From Nocardioides sp. zg-1230 (GTDB lineage: Bacteria; Actinomycetota; Actinomycetes; Propionibacteriales; Nocardioidaceae): 64,000 nucleotides of DNA. The notes beneath the pieces are model-generated. The model was not told the DNA's origin. It worked only from the letters and a program-made list of their open reading frames with translations, and ran no database searches. The position numbers and the translations under genes are program-made. The stretch lies in contig NZ_JABJQZ010000008.1 of the NCBI RefSeq assembly GCF_013155335.1, positions 1-64,000 on the forward strand. Direction: 5' to 3'. Shown one piece after another: positions 1 to 8,798 of the stretch. Within the stretch, counting starts at the first letter, position 1, and each line of letters starts with the position of its first letter.

Positions 1-46
1 CCGCCCGGTCGGCTCTGTCCAGCGCGAGCAAGTGCCCGCTCGGTGA

Positions 47-2857
47 TCAGCTGCGCGGGATCTCGCGCATCTCGAAGGCCTCCACGACATCGCCGATCTT
101 GATGTCCTGGAAGTTGCGGAGCACCAGACCGCACTCGAAGCCCTCGCGGACCTCGGACGCGTCGTCCTTCTCGCGGCGCAGCGAGGCGAGGTCGAGGTTG
201 TCGGCCACCACCGCTCCGTCGCGCAGGACCCGCACCTTGGCGTTGCGGCGGATGAGGCCGGAGGTGACCATGCAGCCCGCGATGTTGCCGGCCTTGGACG
301 AGCGGAAGATCTCGCGGATCTCCGCCTGGCCGAGGGTCGACTCCTCGTAGATGGGCTTGAGCATGCCCTTGAGGGCCGCCTCGATCTCCTCGATCGCCTG
401 GTAGATGACCGAGTAGTAGCGGATCTCGACACCCTCCTTGTCGGCCATCTGGCTCGCCTTGCCCTGCGGGCGGACGTTGAAGCCGATGATGATGGCGTCG
501 GAGGCGGCGGCGAGGTCGACGTTGGTCTCGGTGATCGCACCGACGCCGCGGTCGATCACGCGGAGCGAGACCTCCTCGCCCACGTCGATCTGCGACAGCG
601 CGTCCTCGAGCGCCTCGACCGAACCGGACACGTCGCCCTTGAGGATGAGGTTGAGCTCCTGGCTCTCCCCCTTCTCCATGGAGGCCATGAAGTCCTCGAG
701 GCTGCGGCGCACGCGACGCTTGGCCTGCATGGCCGCCCGCTCACGTGCCTCGCGCTTCTCGGCGATCTGGCGGGCCATGCGGTCGTCCTCGACCACGATG
801 AAGTTCTGGCCCGCACCCGGCACCGCCGAGAGACCCAGCACCATCGCCGGACGCGACGGGTCGGCCTCGGTGATCTCGTTGCCGTGCTCGTCGAGCATCG
901 CGCGGACGCGGCCGTGGGCCGGACCGGCGACGATCGAGTCGCCCACGCGCAGGGTTCCGCGCTGGACCAGGACCGTGGCGACCGGACCGCGACCGCGGTC
1001 GAGGTGCGCCTCGACCACGAGGCCCTGGGCGTCCTGGTCGGGGTTGGCCCGCAGGTCGAGCGAGGCGTCGGCGGTGAGGACGACGGCCTCGAGCAGCTTG
1101 TCGAGGTTGAGCCCGGCCTTGGCCGAGACGTCGACGAACATCGCGTCGCCGCCGTACTCCTCGGGGATCAGGCCGTACTCGGTGAGCTGGCCGCGGACCT
1201 TGGTGGAGTCGGCCTCGGGCTTGTCGATCTTGTTGACCGCGACCACGATCGGGACCTCGGCGGCCTTCGCGTGGTTGAGCGCCTCGACCGTCTGCGGCAT
1301 CACGCCGTCGTCGGCCGCGACCACGAGGATCGCGATGTCGGTGGCCTGGGCACCACGGGCACGCATGGCGGTGAACGCCTCGTGACCGGGGGTGTCGATC
1401 AGGGTGATGCGACGGTCCTCGCCCTCGACCTCGGTGTGGACCTGGTAGGCACCGATGTGCTGGGTGATGCCACCGGCCTCCTTGTCGACCACGTTGGCGT
1501 CACGCAGCGCGTCGAGGAGCTTGGTCTTTCCGTGGTCGACGTGACCCATGACCGTGACGACCGGCGGACGGACGACCAGGTCGGCCTCGTCGCCCTCGTC
1601 GGCACCGAACTCGAGGTCGAACGTCTCGAGCAGCTCGCGGTCCTCGTCCTCCGGGGAGACGATCTGGACGACGTAGTTGAGCTCCTCGGCGAGCAGCTCG
1701 AACGTCTCGTCACCGACCGACTGGGTCGAGGTGACCATCTCGCCGAGCGAGAACAGCATCTGGACCAGGGCGGCCGCGTCGACGTTGATCTTCTCGGCGA
1801 AGTCGGTCAGCGACGCACCACGAGGCAGCCGGACCGTCTCTCCGTTGCCCTTGCGGACGCGCACGCCACCCAGGGTCGGGGCGTCCATCGCCTCGAACTC
1901 CTGACGACGTGCCCGCTTCGACTTGCGACCGCGGCGCGACGGACCACCGGGGCGACCGAACGCACCCTGGGTCTGGCCGCGCTGGCCGGGACGACCGCCA
2001 CCGGGACGACCGCCACCGGACGGGCCGAAGCCGCCGGGACGACCGGGAGCGCCACCGGGGGCACCGGCACCGGGACGACCCGGGGCACCGCCGCGACCGG
2101 GGGCACCCGGACGGCCGGGACCGCCACCGGGGCCACCACGGGCCGGACGCGCGCCCGGACCGTTGCCGAAGGCGGCCGGGGACTTGGGCATCATCGCCGG
2201 GTTGGGACGCGGCATGCCGGGACGTCCCTCGCCGCCGGCCGGCGGACGCGGCGGGCGGTTGTCGTCGCCGCTCGAGGTGCGCGGGGCGGGGCGCTGCCCC
2301 ATGCCCTGGCTGGGGGCGAACGGGTTGTTGCCCGGACGCGGTGCGCCGGGGCGACCGACGGGGCGAGGTGCCGGGCTCGGGGCCTTCGCGGCCGGGGCAG
2401 CAGGCGCCTCGGGCTCGGCCGGCGGGGCCTTGGGCTCGGCGGCAGGTGCCTTCGGGCCGGGCTTCGGGCCGGGCTTGGCGGCGGGCGCTGCCGGCTCGGC
2501 AGCCGGAGCCGCGGTCTCGGCGACGGGCGCCTCAGCCGGGGCCTCGACGGCGGGTGCCTCGGCCGGGGCCTCAGGGGCCTCGGTGGCGGCGGGTGCCGGT
2601 GCGGGCTTGGGGCCGGGCTTGGGCGCGGCCTTCTTGGCGGCCGACTTCTCGGCCGGCGCAGCGGTCTCGGCGGGCGCCGAGGCCGCTGCGGCCTTCAGCT
2701 CGTCGCCGTACTGCTTCTTGAAGCGCATCTCGACGGGCGGCTCGACAGTCGACGATGCCGACTTGACGAACTCCCCCATCTCCTTGAGCTTCTCGAGAAC
2801 GAACTTGCTCTCGACTCCGAACTCCTTGGCGAGTTCGTGGACTCGGGTCTTTGCCAC
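47..2857 (-). CDS. infB: Translation initiation factor IF-2
   Basis: A GTPase that brings initiator fMet-tRNA to the 30S subunit and promotes subunit joining. The 936-residue product has a short IF2-N helical domain (about 1-52), a long Pro/Ala/Gly-rich disordered stretch (about 55-315), a second IF2-N-like segment (about 335-400), then the G domain with GHVDHGKT at 438-445, DTPGHEAF and NKID, followed by the beta-barrel and C-terminal tRNA-binding domains. The disordered region makes it longer than many homologues, as is usual in actinobacteria. Start is GTG with AAGGAG 12 bases upstream. It is the last gene seen in the rimP-nusA-ylxR-infB operon; rbfA would be expected beyond the left edge. 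Confidence 0.98.
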   Translation of the reverse strand: MAKTRVHELAKEFGVESKFVLEKLKEMGEFVKSASSTVEPPVEMRFKKQYGDELKAAAASAPAETAAPAEKSAAKKAAPKPGPKPAPAPAATEAPEAPAEAPAVEAPAEAPVAETAAPAAEPAAPAAKPGPKPGPKAPAAEPKAPPAEPEAPAAPAAKAPSPAPRPVGRPGAPRPGNNPFAPSQGMGQRPAPRTSSGDDNRPPRPPAGGEGRPGMPRPNPAMMPKSPAAFGNGPGARPARGGPGGGPGRPGAPGRGGAPGRPGAGAPGGAPGRPGGFGPSGGGRPGGGRPGQRGQTQGAFGRPGGPSRRGRKSKRARRQEFEAMDAPTLGGVRVRKGNGETVRLPRGASLTDFAEKINVDAAALVQMLFSLGEMVTSTQSVGDETFELLAEELNYVVQIVSPEDEDRELLETFDLEFGADEGDEADLVVRPPVVTVMGHVDHGKTKLLDALRDANVVDKEAGGITQHIGAYQVHTEVEGEDRRITLIDTPGHEAFTAMRARGAQATDIAILVVAADDGVMPQTVEALNHAKAAEVPIVVAVNKIDKPEADSTKVRGQLTEYGLIPEEYGGDAMFVDVSAKAGLNLDKLLEAVVLTADASLDLRANPDQDAQGLVVEAHLDRGRGPVATVLVQRGTLRVGDSIVAGPAHGRVRAMLDEHGNEITEADPSRPAMVLGLSAVPGAGQNFIVVEDDRMARQIAEKREARERAAMQAKRRVRRSLEDFMASMEKGESQELNLILKGDVSGSVEALEDALSQIDVGEEVSLRVIDRGVGAITETNVDLAAASDAIIIGFNVRPQGKASQMADKEGVEIRYYSVIYQAIEEIEAALKGMLKPIYEESTLGQAEIREIFRSSKAGNIAGCMVTSGLIRRNAKVRVLRDGAVVADNLDLASLRREKDDASEVREGFECGLVLRNFQDIKIGDVVEAFEMREIPRS

Positions 2858-2954
2858 GGTTGGTTACTACTCCTTCTGGTCCGTGACCCCAGAAGGAGGG
2901 GAAACGGAACAGCTAGTGGGTGTGCACACTCATTACGAGTTACTCATCGAGTGC

Positions 2955-3299
2955 TCATGAGCTGCGTGCTCCAGTTTCTGGTCGGTCGTGCTGTGGATCG
3001 GAAAAGTGGTGCAGCGAGGCGAGGTAGTCCTCCACCGGCGCGCCGGCGAGCGAGACCCCCGAGCGGAGTGCTCGGGGAAACGCTCGGCGTCGCACCGCGA
3101 GCTGCCAACACTCGGGCGTGGGGTGGACGTGCGCCCCGCGGCCGGGTGCCCGGCGGTCCGGATCGGGCACCAGGGCGGGTCTGCCCTCGGCGTCCGAGCC
3201 TGCGACCACACGCAGCAACTCGCTCGCAGCGGCCTTCGTCCGGCAACCCACACAGGTCCGGACGGGTCCGGGCGCAGGGTTGTCAGACGTGGTGGCCAC
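2955..3299 (-). CDS. ylxR: YlxR family RNA-binding protein (DUF448)
   Basis: A small basic protein of 114 residues. The N-terminal CVGCRTK motif (about residues 16-22) and the following strand-helix pattern are the hallmark of the YlxR/DUF448 family, whose genes almost always lie between nusA and infB, as here. Family members are thought to bind RNA or act as nucleoid or RNase P modulators; the exact role in this organism is unknown. Start is GTG at 3299, preceded by GGAGGTCA, which could act as a ribosome site; TAGAGT lies 8 bases before the start, so a weak internal promoter is also possible. Confidence 0.9.
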   Translation of the reverse strand: MATTSDNPAPGPVRTCVGCRTKAAASELLRVVAGSDAEGRPALVPDPDRRAPGRGAHVHPTPECWQLAVRRRAFPRALRSGVSLAGAPVEDYLASLHHFSDPQHDRPETGARSS

Positions 3300-3352
3300 T
3301 GACCTCCACTCTAGCCGGTGCGGCCAGTGGTTTACGAACTGGGCGCTTCGCC

Positions 3353-4336
3353 TCAGCCCGCGCCGGGGGCGGGAGCTTCATCGGAGCGGATGTCGATGCG
3401 CCAGCCGGTGAGGCGAGCGGCGAGGCGGGCGTTCTGCCCCTCCTTGCCGATCGCGAGCGAGAGCTGGAAGTCGGGCACGACGACGCGGCACGAGCGGGCG
3501 GCCAGGTCGACGATCTCGACTGCCGTGACCCGGGCCGGGGAGAGGGCGTGGGCCACGAGCTCGGCCGGGTCCTCGGCCCAGTCGACGATGTCGATCTTCT
3601 CGCCGTGCAGCTCGCTCATCACGTTGCGCACCCGCTGGCCCATCGGACCGATGCACGCGCCCTTGGCGTTGACGCCGGGGACGGTCGAGTGCACCGCGAT
3701 CTTGGTGCGGTGACCGGCCTCGCGGGCGATGGCGGCGACCTCGACGGTGCCGTCGGCGATCTCGGGCACCTCGAGCGCGAAGAGCTTCTTGACCAGCGTC
3801 GGGTGGGACCGGGACAGGGTGACCTGGGGACCGCGCATGCCCTTGCGGACCGACGTCACGAGGCACTTGATGCGCTCGCCGTGGACGTACTTCTCCCCCG
3901 GCACCCGCTCGCTGATCGGCAGGATGGCCTCGAGCTTGCCCAGGTCGACCATGACGTCGTCGGGGTTGCGGCCCTGCTGGATCGTGCCCGAGATGATGTC
4001 GCCCTCCTTGCCGGAGAACTCACCGAACGTCTTCTCGTCCTCGGCGTCGCGCAGCCGCTGCAGCATGACCTGCTTGGCGGTCGTCGCCGCGATCCGGCCG
4101 AACCCCTGGGGGGTGTCGTCGTACTCCGGGCCGGCCGTGCCGTCCTCGTCGAGCTCGCGTGCCCAGACGGTGACGTGGCCGGTCTTGCGGTCCAGCTCGA
4201 CCCGCGCGGGGCGCGAGGACTCGGTCGCGCGCTGGTAGGCGGTGAGCAGGGCCTGCTCGATGGCCTCGGCCAGCACCTCGAAGGAGATCTCCTTCTCCCG
4301 CTCCAGCATGCGCAGGATGCTCAGGTCGATGTCCAT
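3353..4336 (-). CDS. nusA: Transcription termination/antitermination factor NusA
   Basis: Binds RNA polymerase and nascent RNA, modulating pausing, termination and antitermination. The 327 residues contain the N-terminal polymerase-binding domain (about 1-125), an S1 domain beginning around KEGDIISGTI (about 130-200) and two KH domains (about 205-325). The acidic AR repeats of the E. coli protein are absent, as in other actinobacteria. The ATG overlaps the rimP stop codon by one base (TGATG), implying translational coupling. Confidence 0.97.
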   Translation of the reverse strand: MDIDLSILRMLEREKEISFEVLAEAIEQALLTAYQRATESSRPARVELDRKTGHVTVWARELDEDGTAGPEYDDTPQGFGRIAATTAKQVMLQRLRDAEDEKTFGEFSGKEGDIISGTIQQGRNPDDVMVDLGKLEAILPISERVPGEKYVHGERIKCLVTSVRKGMRGPQVTLSRSHPTLVKKLFALEVPEIADGTVEVAAIAREAGHRTKIAVHSTVPGVNAKGACIGPMGQRVRNVMSELHGEKIDIVDWAEDPAELVAHALSPARVTAVEIVDLAARSCRVVVPDFQLSLAIGKEGQNARLAARLTGWRIDIRSDEAPAPGAG

Positions 4337-4842
4337 CAGTCGTCCTTCTCGCCGGTCGTCCCGGCCTTGTCGGTCTTGCGGTTGAACTCGATCTGCACGA
4401 GCGCCTTGGCCACGTCGGCGTAGGCGACCTCGCGCTGCTTGCCGGAGACGTCCAGGGTCACCGACTCCTCGGTGGAGGACAGGATCCGGCCGGTGAGGCT
4501 CGACCCGTCGGTGAGCGTGACCTTGACGAGGCGGTCAGCGTTGCGGCGCCAGTGGCGCGGCAGGGTGAGGGGCCGGTCGACGCCGCGCGAGGTGACCTCG
4601 AGCGTGTAGGGCATCTCGCCCATGACGTCGGACTCGTCGAGCACGCGCGACACCTCGCGCGTCGCGTCGGCGACGTCGTCGAGGGTGACGCCGCCGTCCT
4701 TGTCGACCGCGACGCGCAGCACCCGGCGCTTGCCGGCGGGCGTCACCTCGACGGCCTCGACGTCGAGCGCCATCGCTCGCAAGGGGTCGACCAGCTCCGC
4801 CTCGATGCGGTCCCGGGTGGCGTCCTGGTGGGGGGTGCTCAT
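4336..4842 (-). CDS. rimP: Ribosome maturation factor RimP
   Basis: Needed for 30S subunit maturation. The 168-residue product has the N-terminal alpha/beta domain (LRVAVDKDGGVTLDDVADATREVS region) and the C-terminal Sm-like barrel (ILSSTEESVTLDV region) typical of the family. A strong AAGGAGGT lies 9 bases before the ATG. It is the first gene of the rimP-nusA-ylxR-infB operon, so the operon promoter should lie within 4843-4958, back to back with the leaderless gene at 4959. Confidence 0.95.
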   Translation of the reverse strand: MSTPHQDATRDRIEAELVDPLRAMALDVEAVEVTPAGKRRVLRVAVDKDGGVTLDDVADATREVSRVLDESDVMGEMPYTLEVTSRGVDRPLTLPRHWRRNADRLVKVTLTDGSSLTGRILSSTEESVTLDVSGKQREVAYADVAKALVQIEFNRKTDKAGTTGEKDD

Positions 4843-4946
4843 CGGGTTGCGACCTCCTTGTGTAGTTGTCCGAGGACCACGATAGCCGCCTTCGGGTGGG
4901 CCGCGACAAACACCCGTGGCCGGTCCGGACCGGCTCGCGGGGCGGA

Positions 4947-4952
4947 TAGGGT
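4947..4952 (+). promoter_or_regulatory. -10 element of a leaderless promoter (gene at 4959)
   Basis: TAGGGT ends 6 bases before the GTG at 4959, with no Shine-Dalgarno sequence between them. No clear -35 was seen. Confidence 0.55.
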
Positions 4953-4958
4953 TCGGGG

Positions 4959-5483
4959 GTGCCCGGACGCCCGCTGACCCGTCGTACGACGGTGGGCGCG
5001 GCGCTGCTCGCCCCGCTCGCGGCGGCCGCCTGCGACATCGACCCGCCGGCTCGCGACGACGGTTCCGCGGACCCGACGCCGCCCCCGCCGGAGGACTCCG
5101 AGCTCGTGGCCGCGGTCGTCGCGGAGCTGGTCCGGGCCCGGTCGGTGGTGGAGGCGGCGACGCTGGCGGTTCCCGGGCTGACGCCGGTCCTCGAGCCGGT
5201 CGCGACGTCGCACGCCGCCCACCTCGAGGTGCTCGCCGGCGCGGTCGCCGACACCGACGTCCCCGCCCCGGCGCCGCCCACGATCGCGGGCGACCGGGCC
5301 CGCGCGCTGACCGTCGTACGTCGCTCGGAGCAGCGCCTGCTGCGCGAGGTGCGCCGCGGCTGCGTCGGCGCGGCCAGCGGCGACCTCGCCCGGGTGCTGG
5401 CCAGCATCGCCGCCTCCACCGCCCAGCACGGGGCGGTGCTCGCCGCTCCGCCCGGCGTCTCCGCCGCCGGGGAGGTCACGTGA
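4959..5483 (+). CDS. Probable exported helical (ferritin-like) lipoprotein
   Basis: A 174-residue protein of uncertain function. The N-terminus has twin arginines (TRRTTVG) and a hydrophobic run ending in AAAACD around residue 25, suggesting Tat export and possibly lipidation, although the -3 position of the lipobox is Ala rather than Leu. The mature part is predicted to be mostly helical, with Glu/His-containing segments (ELVRARS, SHAAHLEVL) resembling the DUF4439 ferritin-like fold of the next gene. The GTG start is fixed by TAGGGT 6 bases upstream. Its stop overlaps the start of the next gene as GTGA, so the two are probably co-translated. A metal-handling role is only a guess. Confidence 0.65.
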   Translation: MPGRPLTRRTTVGAALLAPLAAAACDIDPPARDDGSADPTPPPPEDSELVAAVVAELVRARSVVEAATLAVPGLTPVLEPVATSHAAHLEVLAGAVADTDVPAPAPPTIAGDRARALTVVRRSEQRLLREVRRGCVGAASGDLARVLASIAASTAQHGAVLAAPPGVSAAGEVT

Positions 5484-5914
5484 CCGTCCTCGACGCCCTC
5501 CAGGAGACGCTGGCCGACGAGCACGCCGCGCTCTACACCTACGGCGTGCTCGGCGCACGGACGTCACAGGCGACCTCGCCGGCGCTCCTCGAGACCCTGA
5601 CGGCCGGCTACCGCCGCCACCGGGCCCGCCGCGACCAGCTCCGGCTCATGGTGCGCGACGCCGGCGGTGACCCGGTCGCCGCCGAGGTGGTCTACGACCT
5701 CGACGGCCCACTGCTCCGCCCCGCGCAGATCGAGCGAGCGGCGGCAGACATCGAGGCCGGGAGCGTGGAGGTGCTCCTCGCGCTCGTCGCCCGGTCGAGC
5801 GGCTCGGTGCGCGAGTGGGCGCTCACCGAGGCGACGTGGTCGGCCATGTGGCAGCTCCAGCTGGGGGGGACGGCCGAGACGTGGCCGGGCGCGCCCGAGC
5901 TCGACGGTCCCTGA
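5480..5914 (+). CDS. Ferritin-like DUF4439 domain protein
   Basis: A 144-residue protein matching the actinobacterial DUF4439 ferritin-like family. It opens with LQETLADEHAALYTYGVLGA, the Glu-x-x-His type helix of a four-helix bundle, followed by GYRRHRARRDQL. Members often sit next to rimP, as here. No signal peptide is visible. The GTG start overlaps the upstream stop (GTGA, 5480-5483). The biochemical activity is not established for the family, and I cannot tell whether metal ligands are complete. Confidence 0.75.
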   Translation: MTVLDALQETLADEHAALYTYGVLGARTSQATSPALLETLTAGYRRHRARRDQLRLMVRDAGGDPVAAEVVYDLDGPLLRPAQIERAAADIEAGSVEVLLALVARSSGSVREWALTEATWSAMWQLQLGGTAETWPGAPELDGP

Positions 5915-5949
5915 CGCACGCTGCGAGGACAAAGGCCCGGACACAGGAA

Positions 5950-6020
5950 GAGCGGCCCGCGGCCTCAACCCTTGGGAAAGTCCCGAGATCTCTCCCAAAG
6001 GCCGAGGACGCGGACCGCTC
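5950..6020. terminator. Long hairpin between convergent genes
   Basis: Arms at 5950-5966 and 6004-6020 pair at 15 of 17 positions. Inside, CCTTGGGA (5970-5977) pairs with TCCCAAAGG (5993-6001), leaving one bulged A. No T tract follows on either strand. It lies between the genes ending at 5914 (+) and 6190 (-), so a bidirectional terminator is the simplest reading; a structured RNA is the alternative. Confidence 0.55.
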
Positions 6021-6134
6021 CGTGGGGTTGGTCAGCATCACCCTGTGTCGCCCAACCTGTGGGGGTGGTGGAGCGACATGCACAATCATGCATTCGATCC
6101 GGCAGATCCGAAAGCAGGATCCGCTTGCATGTTC

Positions 6135-6155
6135 CTGCAACGCACGAAGTTGCAG
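6135..6155. repeat. Short perfect inverted repeat
   Basis: CTGCAAC (6135-6141) and GTTGCAG (6149-6155) form a perfect 7-base-pair stem with a 7-base loop, inside an unusually AT-rich stretch (about 6075-6160) rich in TGCA. Confidence 0.5.
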
Positions 6156-6189
6156 AAGTCCCACGCTCAGGACCCCTCCGACCGGCCCG

Positions 6190-6903
6190 TCAGGTGGCGT
6201 CGAGACGCCGTACGACGGCGGGGATCTCACTCAGCGAAGTGACCGTCGCGTCCGGCTCGCCCTCGGTGTGCCCGACCTGGTTGACCGGGATCGTGCTGTG
6301 CGGGACGTGGATCGCCCGCAGCCCGGCGTTGTGGGCGCCCCAGACGTCGTCGTACAGCCGGTCCCCCACGTAGACGCAGGCGGCCGGGTCGCTCACCCCG
6401 ACGGCCTCCATCGCGGCGCCGAAGGCGAGCGGGGACGGCTTCGTCCACGGGACCTCGCTGGTGTAGACGTCCCCGTCGACGAGGTCGTACACCCCGTCGC
6501 GCTCGAAGAAGCCCACGTGCCACTCACGCGGCCACACGGTGTTGGACAGCACGCCGACCTTGATCCCCGACGCGCGCAGCTCCTCCCACATCGGCCTCAC
6601 CTCCGGATCGGTCAGCGTGTGCGGCTCCCAGAACTCGTAGTACGCGCTCAGCAGGTCGGGGTCGTGGTCGAGCCCCGCCTCGGCGAAGAGGTCGGCGATG
6701 GTGGCGCTCTGCTGGTGGTCGCGGCTGCGCCCCCACACGACGTCGCCCGCGCGGTGCAGGCGCTCGGCGTGGGCGTGGTGGTCGTCGTCGGGCGAGGGCG
6801 TACGACGGACGGCCTCCGCGAGCGCCAGGGACTCGGCGTGGAAGTCCACGTCGTGCCACCGGGTCAGCGTGCCGCCCCAGTCGAAGATGACTGCCTCGAT
6901 CAC
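6190..6903 (-). CDS. HAD-superfamily hydrolase
   Basis: A 237-residue haloacid-dehalogenase-like hydrolase of unknown substrate. Motif I is FDWGGTLT near residue 8: the nucleophilic Asp is present but the second Asp of the usual DxD is Gly, as in several dehalogenase-like subgroups. Motif II is LSNT in the middle, and VGDRLYDDVWGAHNAG near the C-terminus gives motifs III and IV. A helical cap lies between motifs I and II. The GTG start overlaps the proS stop (GTGA), so it is translated from the proS transcript. Phosphatase or dehalogenase activity cannot be told apart here. Confidence 0.88.
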   Translation of the reverse strand: MIEAVIFDWGGTLTRWHDVDFHAESLALAEAVRRTPSPDDDHHAHAERLHRAGDVVWGRSRDHQQSATIADLFAEAGLDHDPDLLSAYYEFWEPHTLTDPEVRPMWEELRASGIKVGVLSNTVWPREWHVGFFERDGVYDLVDGDVYTSEVPWTKPSPLAFGAAMEAVGVSDPAACVYVGDRLYDDVWGAHNAGLRAIHVPHSTIPVNQVGHTEGEPDATVTSLSEIPAVVRRLDAT

Positions 6904-8678
6904 GACCGGACGATCTCGGTGATCCGGGCAACCGCGGAGCCGACGGCGACGTCCTCGCGCTCACCCGTGCGGCGGTCGCGGACCTCGACGTTGCCGTCGG
7001 CCAGGCCGCGGCCGACGGTGACGATCGTGGGCACCCCGATCAGCTCCGCGTCCTTGAACTTCACGCCCGGGCTGACCTTGCCGGTGCGGTCGTCGAGGAG
7101 CACCTCGACGCCGGCGGCCTTGAGGTCCTGGGCGAGCACCTCGGCTGCGGAGAAGACCGCCTCGTCCTTGCCCGCGGCAACGATGTGTACGTCGGCGGGG
7201 GCGACGTTGCGCGGCCAGCACAGGCCGATGTCGTCGAGCGTGCCCTCGGCGATCGCGGCCACGGCCCGCGAGGGGCCGATGCCGTAGGAGCCCATCGTGA
7301 CGGTGACGAGCTTGCCGTTCTCGTCGAGCACCTTGAGCCCCAGCGCGTCGGCGTACTTGCGGCCGAGCTGGAAGATGTGGCCCATCTCGACACCGCGGGC
7401 GGACTCCAGGGTGCCCTCGCTGCAGTTGGGGCAGGAATCGCCGTCGCGCACGTCGGCGGCCTCGATGGTGCCGTCGGGCGTGAAGTCGCGTCCGACGACG
7501 AGGTCGAGCACGTGGGAGCCCGGCACGTTGGCACCGGTGACCCAGCGGGTGCCCTCGACGACGCGCGGGTCGACGAGGAACCGGATGCCGGATTTCGACT
7601 CCTCACCGAGGACCTCGGGACCGATGTAGCCCTTGACCAGTGCCGGGTGCTTCGCGAACTCGGCCTCGTCCATGGCCTCGACCTCGATGGGCTCGAGCTG
7701 GCCCTCGAGACGCTTCTGGTCGACGTCGCGGTCGCCGGGCACGCCGATCGCGAGGGGCTCGCGGGTGCCGTCGGGGTGCTTGAGCACGACCATCACGTTC
7801 TTGAGGGTGTCGCCGGCGGCCCACGGACGGTCGTCGCGCGGGTAGGCCGCGTTGAGGTGGTCGACCAGGGTGTCGATCGTCGGGGTGTCGGGGGTGTCCT
7901 CGGCGTGCGCGGCGGGAGCGTCGTCGTACGGCACCGCGGGCGGGGCGGGCACGGTGACGGCCTCGACGTTGGCGGCGTAGTCGCAGTGCGTGCAGCGCAC
8001 GTAAGTGTCCTCGCCGACCTCGGCCTTGGCGAGGAACTCCTCGCTCGCCGAGCCGCCCATGGCGCCCGACGTCGCCTTGACGATGACGTACTCGAAGCCG
8101 AGCCGGTCGAAGATGCGGATGTAGGCGTCGCGGTGCTTCTGGTAGGACACCTCCAGCCCGGCGTCGTCGACGTCGAAGGAGTAGGAGTCCTTCATCACGA
8201 ACTCACGCCCGCGCAGCAGGCCGGCGCGGGGCCGCGCCTCGTCGCGGTACTTGGTCTGGATCTGGTAGATCGAGAGCGGCAGGTCCTTGTAGGACGAGTA
8301 GAGGTCCTTCACGACGAGGGTGAACATCTCCTCGTGGGTGGGGCCGAGGAGGTAGTCACCGCCCTTGCGGTCCTGCAGCCGGAAGATGTTGGGGCCGTAG
8401 TCGGCCCAACGGCCGGTCGACTCGTAGGGCTCCTTGGGGAGCAGCGCCGGGAACGACAGCTCCTGGGCGCCCATGTCGTCCATCTCCTGGCGGATGATGT
8501 CCTCGATCTTGCGCAGCACCCGGAGGCCGAGCGGGAGCCACGTGTAGATGCCGGGTGCGGCGCGGCGGATGTAGCCGGCGCGGACGAGCAGCCTGTGGCT
8601 CGGCACCTCGGCGTCGTTGGGGTCGTCGCGCAGGGTGCGCACGAACAGGGTCGACATGCGGAGGATGCGGCCGGTCAT
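6900..8678 (-). CDS. proS: Prolyl-tRNA synthetase (bacterial type)
   Basis: Charges tRNA-Pro in the cytoplasm. The 592-residue enzyme has the class II catalytic core with YIRRAAPGIYTWLPLG (motif 1 region), the RPRAGLLRGREF-type motif 2, the inserted editing domain (about residues 220-400) that clears Ala-tRNA-Pro, a motif 3 segment with GSYGIGPSR, and the anticodon-binding domain. The ATG at 8678 is preferred over longer upstream frames because TATCGT lies exactly 7 bases before it, consistent with a leaderless transcript, and because homologues begin near this ILRMSTLF sequence. The HAD gene follows with a GTGA overlap. Confidence 0.97.
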   Translation of the reverse strand: MTGRILRMSTLFVRTLRDDPNDAEVPSHRLLVRAGYIRRAAPGIYTWLPLGLRVLRKIEDIIRQEMDDMGAQELSFPALLPKEPYESTGRWADYGPNIFRLQDRKGGDYLLGPTHEEMFTLVVKDLYSSYKDLPLSIYQIQTKYRDEARPRAGLLRGREFVMKDSYSFDVDDAGLEVSYQKHRDAYIRIFDRLGFEYVIVKATSGAMGGSASEEFLAKAEVGEDTYVRCTHCDYAANVEAVTVPAPPAVPYDDAPAAHAEDTPDTPTIDTLVDHLNAAYPRDDRPWAAGDTLKNVMVVLKHPDGTREPLAIGVPGDRDVDQKRLEGQLEPIEVEAMDEAEFAKHPALVKGYIGPEVLGEESKSGIRFLVDPRVVEGTRWVTGANVPGSHVLDLVVGRDFTPDGTIEAADVRDGDSCPNCSEGTLESARGVEMGHIFQLGRKYADALGLKVLDENGKLVTVTMGSYGIGPSRAVAAIAEGTLDDIGLCWPRNVAPADVHIVAAGKDEAVFSAAEVLAQDLKAAGVEVLLDDRTGKVSPGVKFKDAELIGVPTIVTVGRGLADGNVEVRDRRTGEREDVAVGSAVARITEIVRS

Positions 8679-8685
8679 GGGCGCA

Positions 8686-8691
8686 ACGATA
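8686..8691 (-). promoter_or_regulatory. -10 element of a leaderless proS promoter
   Basis: TATCGT on the minus strand, 7 bases before the proS ATG at 8678; no Shine-Dalgarno sequence is present. Confidence 0.5.
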
Positions 8692-8798
8692 GGGGTGGGG
8701 TCGCAGGCGTCGCGAACCAGATTCGTCCAGAGTCTCAGGCAACCTGTGGCGGGCCCGCGACGTCTCCTCGACGACAGCACTTCACAGGGGGGACCATC

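Noticed and set aside
1..46. Possible end of a further gene (rbfA) at the left edge
   Set aside because: Only 46 bases are visible and no coding frame can be supported.
2000..2700. Short repetitive GC-rich units considered as a CRISPR or satellite
   Set aside because: They encode the Pro/Gly/Ala-rich disordered region of IF-2.
884..4423. Very long open frame on the plus strand (about 1,180 codons) opposite infB and nusA
   Set aside because: It is antisense to well-recognised genes, and in DNA this GC-rich stop codons are rare in the mirror frames. The translation is low-complexity, with no family likeness.
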